From: Acrasis kona
Taxonomy: Eukaryota > Heterolobosea > Eutetramitea > Acrasida > Acrasidae
NCBI GenBank assembly: GCA_026419775.2
Contig: JAOPGA020001602.1
Location: 62,001-126,000 of the forward strand
Reading direction: 5' to 3'
DNA length: 64,000 nt
The translations under genes were made by a program, and so were the position numbers. Positions 55,501 to 63,178 of this stretch are shown in pieces (position 1 is the first letter of the stretch; each line of letters opens with the position of its first letter). The notes under the pieces are model-generated. The model had not been told where the DNA came from and ran no database searches. It was given only the letters and a program-made list of their open reading frames with translations.

Positions 55501-56593
55501 TTCGATACAAGTTTAATGACGCGTCGTCGATTGCATTGTTGACTTGGTTGACATACTCTTTTACAACCCTTGCATTCTCATCTTGTATAAAGCGTGATTT
55601 TCAAAACGCATCCCATACTCTCAAATGAACTGCTTCTTTATTTTTACACGACAGTAGTTTGACAATCATATCAACAAAATCTTGTTGGACAGCATCTCTA
55701 TTATGGCGAATTTTGAGAAGCTTGGAGATATCTGTGAATATGTCCGTAGGGGTATTTTTTGATATGCCACCTGCAGAACCAACTTTAGAAGAACATACTT
55801 TAGCAGACGCTACAAGGGTTTCTTTAGTCTTCCCTTTAGCTCTGTCTAGTCGAATATGATCTAATCCAATTTGAGTTAAATTGTCATCATTTGCAATAAA
55901 AATCAAGGTACACAGTTCGTGGTCGTTGAGTAACACTAGCTGTAATTTTGAAATTGGTTCAGAAGATGCCAAGAAGGAAGATAAACTTTCTGGCATATTG
56001 GTGCGTGCTTTAGAATAAAGTTTGATCAAAAAATCTCTAAATGTACTTCTTGGTATTTTTTTTGTTTTGTAATACTTGATAAGGTATAAAGTAGCATCAA
56101 TTGCATTGCTTTCTTTGAATACAAACCCACACTTTTCTAGTCTATTCTGAAGATTGGCACTATATCCACCCCCTTTTTGTTCTAATATTTCTTTTGACGA
56201 GAGTAGTAGTTCAAAAGGGTATGAGTGGCAAAGTTTTGTTGCTGTCTTTAGTTTGTAGTCACCAATCCATTGGACAGGCTTTTTTTTAACTTGCTTTGTT
56301 CTTCTAGTCTTATAAAAGTGGAGGCAGATGATCATGACTGTTGCCAAATAAGCATGATATAGCGGCAATATTGATTCAAATGATCTCAAAACTACCAGTA
56401 TTGGTGAGCGAATGTAGGTTCTGTATGACAGAACAGTTGGGATCATGCTGTAAATGTCGTTAATTGAGTAGTAGCCAAGAAATAGCAGTACTACAAAGAG
56501 TAACATGGCGTAATACACCACGTCAAATAGATATGCATAACATGCATCATGCAATCTACTGATTGCTTGCTTTCTCTGTCTGTACTTATACAT
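52538..56593 (-). CDS. transposase-like polyprotein with C-terminal Ulp1/C48 peptidase, one in-frame TGA
   Basis: A single frame runs from MYKYRQRKQAISRLHDACYA (56593) to 52538, about 1,350 codons, broken by one TGA at 55601-55603 (..LRVWDAF-stop-KSRFIQDEN..). The first 330 residues have two hydrophobic segments and unknown function. The centre (about 54900-54500) looks like an RNase H-fold transposase: LTIIIGGDGFQKTKYS, YAVDAHFVGDMKFLQATLGV, HWCIRCDHKGKELF, HFDPLHFSLSM, with candidate catalytic Asp in GGDG and VGDMK. The last 200 residues are a SUMO-protease-like C48 domain: VLYIHHTEEGAGHYSTAHLD, YYDSIPA and VPTCKQIEIECGVRAYS (His, Asp, Gln, Cys). This domain mix is known from large eukaryotic DNA transposons. 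Superfamily not certain. Confidence 0.62.
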
Positions 56594-56753
56594 GTTCAGG
56601 ATGTTGTTTTTTTAAAATAGAATAAACAGGATATTTCTTTTAAAATAGAATATTTTTAAAGGGTGTTTTGATTTATAAGAGTTATTCATAGAATTAAACA
56701 AAATACTTTATTTAAAGTTTGACAGATGTATCTCAGATCAGATCGATTAGTGG

Positions 56754-56963
56754 TGTTGTAATCGGGTAATACTATTAGGAATATATTACCGGTTACAGAA
56801 GAGAGACCAAGGAAATGACAATATAACAGGAAGGCCAGTTGTACAAAGATAGAAAGTGAGCCGAGTATAAAAGGACTCACTCTCTATGTGAATAAATAGT
56901 TAGAAATATATTGACAGCTTAACGAGTGTTACTTTACTCTAGTGTCTTTAGTATTTTACATCA
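56754..56963 (+). repeat. 5' LTR
   Basis: 210 bp, TG..CA ends, identical to the 3' LTR. Contains the promoter (TATAAAAGG at about 56857) and an AATAAA signal about 25 bases later. Confidence 0.95.
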
Positions 56964-57009
56964 TTTTTTAAGCTAGCCTTTCGTAAGCTTATTACGAGTA
57001 TATTCTACT

Positions 57010-58266
57010 ATGGATTCAGAAGAAATTGCGTTAAGGAAGGCTTTAAACGCCACAAAGAATACAAAGATCAGTGCGGTTCTCGCCAACAAGGTTGAAACAA
57101 CACCAAAACCATTGCGTAATTTAAAAAGGAAGGAAACTCCGGAAGCGAGGNTTTTATTCCCGAAGAAGAAAAAGGTCAACGATGACAACGAGAAATCAGA
57201 TGAAGACGTAGACGAAGATGACGAAGACGAAGACGGAGACGACTTAGACGAAGACGATGAAGNCGTAGACGAAAAAAGGGACAATAAAGAAGAGGGTGAT
57301 AAGGAAGACAGTGAAGACGATAAGAAAGACAAGAAACCCTCTAAAGACTCGGATACAGAACAAGTACCAAGAGAGTTGTTAGACAACTTCAAATTCTGGT
57401 CTCAATTTGTCGTAAACGATAAGAAAAATAAGAAAGCAATGGCGTTGGTTCAATTAGCCTCAACTCCGGAGGAGTTAGTTAAATTGGAAAATCGAATTGT
57501 GCTCATAGAAGAGCTAGTGAGCCAAGGGTATGACACGAAAGAGGCCAAAACACATGCAGCAGTTTCCATCTTGAAGATGAGAAAATTCCTAGAAGAAAAA
57601 AAGAACATTAAAGGCGAAAAGGAAAACACAAAGCTCGACAAAGAACGGCAAGACAGAGAGTACGTGGATTTCCGAAAGAGAGTTAAGACGTACGGGGATG
57701 TACCACAAATACGTAAGAGTACTGTAATTGATGACCTTGGAAGGTTTTAAAAGTACCTAACAACACACACCGTTCCCGAAAAGGATTACATTCCTTTGAT
57801 CATTGAGAATGTTCCGGCGAAGGCAGGAGGTGTTATCAAGACCGTGTTAACATCTGAAGAGTACAAAAACGCATCATGGACACGAATTAAGTCGTTACTT
57901 CCGATGCTGCTAACACACAAGGACAGCCGCCACTTCACTAGAGAATACACTGCTATGGAGATTAAGGTCAACGAAAAATATTCCGATTTTCACGATCGCT
58001 TCAGAAATCACGTATCAATTTTAGGAATATCAGAGGAGCATGCTTGCTCAGATTTTATTGATAAACTCCCGCACCATGTCAAAAGAGAAGCCAACAACCA
58101 TCAAGCTCTACACGCCAACTCAATCAAGCCATATGACCTTGACCGTTTAATGGAATACATTGAAATGCAATTCGATGAAAATGATGATCGATATTACATT
58201 ACAGAGAAAAGAAAAACAAACGAGAAGATCATGTACACAAACGAAATGATGGAAGGAGGGAATTGA
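57010..58266 (+). CDS. gag: retrotransposon gag (one in-frame TAA)
   Basis: Capsid-type protein. MDSEEIALRKALNATKNTKI opens a basic, then very acidic N-terminus (DEDVDEDDEDEDGDDLDEDD), followed by helical capsid-like sequence to 58266 (..YITEKRKTNEKIMYTNEMME). The frame carries one TAA at 57748-57750 (DDLGRF-stop-KYLTTHTVP) and is otherwise open; sequence on both sides is in the same frame, so it is a nonsense codon rather than an indel. Two N bases give undefined residues. The CCHC zinc knuckle is not in this frame but just downstream in the pol frame. Confidence 0.8.
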
Positions 58267-61200
58267 AGAGTGAAGAAAAGAAGCCAAGTAGCCGTGAAGT
58301 AAAATCGGAGCGGAAGAAGGAATTCAAGGAAGAATGGAAAAAAGATTTGAATCCCAATTGCTGGAATTGTGACATATTTGGCCATCAGCAACCAAAATGC
58401 AGAAACAAGGGCCCAAACACGGGATGGAACAAATTTAAATTTCTAAAAGATTCCAAGGACAAGAAGGAAGAATCTAATAAGAATAAAGATTCTCGATCTT
58501 ACACGCTGAGTTCTGTAAATTCCGTGCAGTCCAATACAGTAGAGGAACTACCAGGTAACGGTAACAAAGAATTAAATCTAGTGGAACGAACAATAAAATC
58601 CTTTGAATACCTCTTGAAAGAAAAAGAATTTCTTAGAGAGCAGATTCAGAAATCAATCTACAAGTTTATAGATTTGAGTCATCGGATTGATGCGGTACGT
58701 GAGGGGAATATTTCAGACATAAGAACAATCGAGTCCGAGTTAGTGAAGAATATGGAAAACTTACGCCTGAATCACGACGAACAGGTTGATAATCCAAAGC
58801 CAGACATTAGACCACTGCGCAGAACAAAGGCGTCAGTGCATGGGGTAGAAGTAAATGCCCTCATAGATACTGGTGCACAAAGTTCAACGATTACTAGAGT
58901 AGCGTTTGATAATCTACAGAGGAAATCGGCCTTAAAAGCCTATTTATCCGCACGGCATCACACCGTTAGGTTTGCTAATGGAACAACAGAGAAGTGTCGC
59001 ACCTCGAGATTCCAAGTGGACTGCTATGGTCTGTGCAAAGAAATTGTGTTTACAATAATAGAATCTGATGTGCAAGACGAAGTAATATTTGGCCTCGATA
59101 TCATCGAAGGAATGCAACTGTCATTACCAACTCTCACTGCTAGTCAGGTTCAAGAAAGAACCAAGCTCTTTAAAGTACGTACCATCGAAGAAATCATGGA
59201 GGATGAAAACAAGAACACTTATAAAGGCATTGAATTCCATCCAAATGCAGAGCAGCTCACCAAGTTGGTTGAAGAAAGAATAAAAGCAAATGAAGCTACA
59301 TTCAATCGAGTCAGCACAATCGGGGAAATAAAGATTGATTTTATTAATGAAGAAGACCGATTGAGAGGTCAGTGGTCACGGCAAATGCCAGTGCCAGCTG
59401 ACGTCGGAAATGATTTCTTGGCTCAAGTGAGACAGTGGGTAGCAGAAGGTATTTGTGAAGAACAATTAGACTTGTCAAAGTACCATACAGAAGAAGAGAA
59501 AGAAATCGGATTATTTAACACTAATTGCTTCCTAATCTATTCGGGAAAATGGCGGTTTGTTCATAATTTTGTTCCGATAAATAAGCTAATCAAGAGCGAC
59601 ACCAATGATGTACCGAGTATTGATCAGGTGTTCAAGGTAGTTAGTGAGTCAGGAGCATCAATTTTTAGTAAAATTGATCTACGATCAGCTTATTTACAAG
59701 TTCCTTTAAGAAAGAAAGATAGATCGATCACGGCCTTCACGTGCAGCAACAGAAGATATCGATTTATCACGGCGCCTCTGGGCCTTAAACATATCCCTTC
59801 AGCATTTCAACGAATGATCCGAGCACTATTACAAGAGATGGGATGTGCNGATTTCGCTTCAAATTTTATTGATGACATAATTGTATACAGTTCGACTATC
59901 GAGCAGCATATAGAACATGTAAAATTGGTGTTGGATGCTTTGACATCTGTCTTCTTAACGATTAGGAGGGAAAAATGCTTCTTCTTTGCCACTAAAGTTC
60001 CCCTTCTAGGTTATTGGCTAGAGACGGACGGCATCAGACCAAACCTACAACGNCTGTGTAACATGATGGATTGGGAAAGACCAAAGACGAAGAAACAAGT
60101 TCAACATTTCTGTGGAGTGGTGAACTTTTTCAGACGATTCATCCCAAATGCCTCTGACTTGGTGAAGCCGATATCTTCCATCGACACAAAAGGATCGTTT
60201 GACTGGTGGAGTAATCCGATTTGGGAAGAATGTTATAGAAAAATATATGATGCCTTAGTAACCAACGTGCCATTCCTTCAGTTTCCTGTTCCCAATGTAC
60301 CTTTAGAGTTGGAAACAGACGCGAGCAAGAGTGCAATAGGAGCGGTGCTCTTTCAGACAATAAATGGAGAGAGGCGATATATCAGTTTTCACTCAAGAGT
60401 GCTTTCATCAAGCGAACGTAATTATAGTATTCCAAGAAAAGAGTTACTATCGGTAATTGTACATACAAACTACTACCGATCGTATCTTTTAGGAAGATTT
60501 TTCAAGTTGCATACAGATGCTAAAGCACTAACGCATATCTTTGATGCAATCGAAGACCCAAACGGAAAAAACAGTGTCCTCGCAGGTTGGATGTCCTTAT
60601 TAGCAGATTTAAATTTTGAAGTACATCACGTTCCCGGTAAATTAAACACATTGGCAGATATTGCATCAAGAGTGCAAACGGTGAAAGTATATGAAGATGA
60701 TGATGAGGATGAAGATGATTCTGAGAGAGAAGAAGTAACCGAAGCTCAAATCGATAAAATTTTGTCAGAACTTCACAGCAGAGCACATTTTGGAGCTACA
60801 GCTATGTACCAACATGTACTGATGGAAGTACAACATCCCCCAGGGAATTTGTATAAGAAATGTCTTGATTACTGTCGGAAATGCCAGATTTGTCAACGCA
60901 CCACTCATTCAAGAATAGGTTATGCCCCAACAAAAGATCCAGGTTTATGTTTTGCAGGAGAGCACTTATCGGGTGATATAATGTATCTAAGCACTACAGA
61001 TAAAAACGGATACAAGTATCTACTGACATTAGTGGACAAGTTCTCAGGTTTTGTCTGGCTAAGACCCTGTTTAACTATGGAGGCTGATGAAATCGTACCT
61101 ATAATTCTTGAAATCTTCTTGACCTTCGGTTTTCCAAACACGTTAATGACTGACAATGCGAAACAGTTTTCTAATGATCTGTTAAAAAATGTTTTCGACG

Positions 61201-62099
61201 CTGCATTAGTTAAACATAATAAGACCATCGCTTATAATCATCACGCAAACGGACGAATTGAGCGGCAGCATCGCACCATCCGTTCAACATTAACAAAATT
61301 AATCGAAGAAACAAAATCAGAAGTGGACGATTGGAGCAAAGTTATTCCAGTAGTAATGTTCGCAATGAATTCTAGAGTTCATTCAACAACAATGAGTACC
61401 CCGTTCTCATTAATGTTTGGGCGCGGTCCTTTCTCGGTGGGTAAAGGTGTGGTGGAATCAGAAAAAGAACTTGAAGAACAGCAGGAATCACTGATACGGT
61501 TTTGGAAGACATTCAATAGGGAAGTACCGAAGTCAATCCATCACATCCAACTGACAAAAAGTAAAACCAGATCGGTAGCTCATAAGGTGAGTACGTACAA
61601 ATCTGGAGATCATGTGATGTGGAGGAATCCTCGAGCATCCACGAAACAAGGAAGAGCATACAGAGGCCCATTCCAAGTAATGCACGAAACGGAGATAGAA
61701 GGTCATTACCTCTTAAAAGGAAAGTACGAAAGATTTGTAACGGCATCAGAATTCTTGAAGAAAGTGGAATTAGGTGAAGGACAAGAACTTACGGATCGAC
61801 CTCATTTGTGGGATGACAATGTGTTTGAGACACAAGAAGAATTAGAAAAGCAAATGGATATCCAAGCTTCAGAAGTTGGGTATGATGATTTAAGCGACAG
61901 GAGTTACCATCCCGGAAATGAAGAGGACGAGGAATCTGATCAAGAAATAATCGAATCACCACTAAAAAAAGGAGCACGAAAAAAAAGAAACCGTATTGAG
62001 TCTCAAATTAACAACGAGAGTAAGGAAGAAGGTCGTGGGAACAACACGTTGACTCGAAAACGAAGAAGAATTGTAAGAAATACTGTAAATAAAGATTAA
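58263..62099 (+). CDS. pol: retrotransposon pol: zinc knuckle, protease, RT, RNase H, integrase
   Basis: 1,278 codons in the -1 frame relative to gag, overlapping its end. CWNCDIFGHQQPKC (CCHC knuckle, 58360) comes first. Then: aspartic protease with ALIDTGAQSSTI (58860); reverse transcriptase with FSKIDLRSAYLQVPL, GLKHIPSAFQRMI and FIDDIIVYSS (catalytic DD, 59862); RNase H with LELETDASKSAIGAVLF; integrase zinc finger HSRAHFG..CRKCQICQR and catalytic core (GDIMYLSTTD, LMTDNAKQFSN, HANGRIERQH); and a GPF-type C-terminal module (YRGPFQVMHE). All catalytic residues are present and there is no stop, so pol looks intact. The tail is acidic then basic (KKGARKKRNRIE). Confidence 0.93.
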   Translation: MKSEEKKPSSREVKSERKKEFKEEWKKDLNPNCWNCDIFGHQQPKCRNKGPNTGWNKFKFLKDSKDKKEESNKNKDSRSYTLSSVNSVQSNTVEELPGNGNKELNLVERTIKSFEYLLKEKEFLREQIQKSIYKFIDLSHRIDAVREGNISDIRTIESELVKNMENLRLNHDEQVDNPKPDIRPLRRTKASVHGVEVNALIDTGAQSSTITRVAFDNLQRKSALKAYLSARHHTVRFANGTTEKCRTSRFQVDCYGLCKEIVFTIIESDVQDEVIFGLDIIEGMQLSLPTLTASQVQERTKLFKVRTIEEIMEDENKNTYKGIEFHPNAEQLTKLVEERIKANEATFNRVSTIGEIKIDFINEEDRLRGQWSRQMPVPADVGNDFLAQVRQWVAEGICEEQLDLSKYHTEEEKEIGLFNTNCFLIYSGKWRFVHNFVPINKLIKSDTNDVPSIDQVFKVVSESGASIFSKIDLRSAYLQVPLRKKDRSITAFTCSNRRYRFITAPLGLKHIPSAFQRMIRALLQEMGCXDFASNFIDDIIVYSSTIEQHIEHVKLVLDALTSVFLTIRREKCFFFATKVPLLGYWLETDGIRPNLQXLCNMMDWERPKTKKQVQHFCGVVNFFRRFIPNASDLVKPISSIDTKGSFDWWSNPIWEECYRKIYDALVTNVPFLQFPVPNVPLELETDASKSAIGAVLFQTINGERRYISFHSRVLSSSERNYSIPRKELLSVIVHTNYYRSYLLGRFFKLHTDAKALTHIFDAIEDPNGKNSVLAGWMSLLADLNFEVHHVPGKLNTLADIASRVQTVKVYEDDDEDEDDSEREEVTEAQIDKILSELHSRAHFGATAMYQHVLMEVQHPPGNLYKKCLDYCRKCQICQRTTHSRIGYAPTKDPGLCFAGEHLSGDIMYLSTTDKNGYKYLLTLVDKFSGFVWLRPCLTMEADEIVPIILEIFLTFGFPNTLMTDNAKQFSNDLLKNVFDAALVKHNKTIAYNHHANGRIERQHRTIRSTLTKLIEETKSEVDDWSKVIPVVMFAMNSRVHSTTMSTPFSLMFGRGPFSVGKGVVESEKELEEQQESLIRFWKTFNREVPKSIHHIQLTKSKTRSVAHKVSTYKSGDHVMWRNPRASTKQGRAYRGPFQVMHETEIEGHYLLKGKYERFVTASEFLKKVELGEGQELTDRPHLWDDNVFETQEELEKQMDIQASEVGYDDLSDRSYHPGNEEDEESDQEIIESPLKKGARKKRNRIESQINNESKEEGRGNNTLTRKRRRIVRNTVNKD

Positions 62100-62130
62100 A
62101 AGCACAGATGATAGTGCATGATGTTATCAT

Positions 62131-62290
62131 CCGGTGACAACCGAAGTTGGTGAGCGAATGCAATATACAACATATGTGAATTATGCTAGCATGTTAATGC
62201 GTTATGCAACCCAGTTGGTAGGGGTTACCAGCCGGTGGCGACCGAAGTTGTTGAGCCAAAAGGCAACACACAACATACGTAGTAACAGTA
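62131..62290 (+). repeat. imperfect 101-nt-period duplication between pol and 3' LTR
   Basis: CCGGTGACAACCGAAGTTGG (62131) recurs as CCGGTGGCGACCGAAGTTG (62232), and downstream stretches ACAACATATGTGAATTA and ACAACATACGTAGTAA also match. Lies in the non-coding part before the polypurine tract (GGCAGGAG) of the retrotransposon. Confidence 0.7.
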
Positions 62291-62433
62291 CTGATCACAC
62301 TGTTACACCCAATCACACTGATAACAACTATAATTAACTTTCTTTAGAGATTGAGAATTCCAATGTATAGAGACTCAGTATTAGTAAGGGTCTAGAGTTG
62401 AAATGTCAAAGACATTCATTTTCATGGCAGGAG

Positions 62434-62643
62434 TGTTGTAATCGGGTAATACTATTAGGAATATATTACCGGTTACAGAAGAGAGACCAAGGAAATGACA
62501 ATATAACAGGAAGGCCAGTTGTACAAAGATAGAAAGTGAGCCGAGTATAAAAGGACTCACTCTCTATGTGAATAAATAGTTAGAAATATATTGACAGCTT
62601 AACGAGTGTTACTTTACTCTAGTGTCTTTAGTATTTTACATCA
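62434..62643 (+). repeat. 3' LTR
   Basis: 210 bp, identical by eye to the 5' LTR; preceded by a short purine tract GGCAGGAG and followed by the AGTGG duplication. Confidence 0.95.
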
Positions 62644-62966
62644 AGTGGTAACTATATTAGCGCATTGCAATGAGATATATAGACAATTCATTTACTGTTT
62701 ACAACAAATGCAGGAGCGTATGACCATTGTGTTTCTGAGCAATTCAAGGGATTATTTCACTTGAATAATACACTCATCAACAATTATTTCAAGCCAGTGA
62801 AAGTAATATTTATTTTAATTGATATTTACATAGACTGTGCACTACTCCTGAGAGGTCAAGCAATGTGTAATTCAAGGTATGGTGTTGTGAAAAATTGGCG
62901 TCAATGCCTATCTGAAGCGAGTATAGTTTATCTAGAAAAGAGACTTAAGTAGAGGAGGACGCGTAG
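62644..62966 (+). other. flank of the retrotransposon insertion with possible broken coding sequence
   Basis: Joining the empty site (56726-56753 to 62649 on) gives a plus-strand frame MYLRSDRLVVTILAHCNEIY, RQFIYCLQQMQER.. up to 62760. Further partial frames follow (AYDHCVSEQFKGLFHLNN; CALLLRGQAMCNSRYGVVKN). I cannot build one continuous model. It may be a decayed plus-strand gene of the host or of the surrounding DNA transposon that the LTR element hit. Confidence 0.25.
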
Positions 62967-63167
62967 CAGGAGAAAGTGGTGTGGTTACTTCCATTCTTAT
63001 CTCATGATGGAAAGGATACGTCTTCAATGGATGAAAACTGTTGGGTTGCTGTTGCTGAGAGGTATGCAGGAGACTTAAGGGTGTTTGCAGAAAATAATGT
63101 GGGCAGTATTTGGGCTTTATTGGCGGAGTTTGGAAAATTTGACACCAATAATGGTGTTGTTGAATAA
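62967..63167 (+). CDS. possible 3' exon of an unknown plus-strand gene
   Basis: After a TAG acceptor at 62966 the frame reads QEKVVWLLPFLSHDGKDTSS, MDENCWVAVAERYAGDLRVF, AENNVGSIWALLAEFGKFDT, NNGVVE-stop. Composition is protein-like and better than the minus strand here. The upstream exon is unclear. It converges with the dioxygenase gene, whose stop lies 12 bases away. No homologue recognised. Confidence 0.3.
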   Translation, partial: QEKVVWLLPFLSHDGKDTSSMDENCWVAVAERYAGDLRVFAENNVGSIWALLAEFGKFDTNNGVVE

Positions 63168-63178
63168 ATGTTGAAGGG

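Larger units (their letters stand above)
56749..62648 (+). mobile_element. Ty3/gypsy LTR retrotransposon, complete, with AGTGG target duplication
   Basis: Element 56754-62643. Both 210-bp LTRs (56754-56963 and 62434-62643) begin TGTTG and end CATCA and are identical by eye. The 5-bp duplication AGTGG flanks it (56749-56753 and 62644-62648). Each LTR has a TATA box (GAGTATAAAAGG) and an AATAAA further on. Order inside is gag, protease, reverse transcriptase, RNase H, integrase, which defines Ty3/gypsy. The base after the 5' LTR (TTTTTTAAGCTAGCC) is not a standard TGG.. tRNA primer site. Four ambiguous N bases in this window (57151, 57263, 59849, 60053) all lie within it, as expected for a multi-copy element. 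It splits the transposase/dioxygenase region. Confidence 0.95.

Noticed and set aside
55601-55603. Selenocysteine or general TGA reassignment in the transposase-like gene
   Set aside because: Host genes here end with TGA, TAA or TAG as ordinary stops and do not contain internal TGA; nothing like a selenoprotein family is involved.
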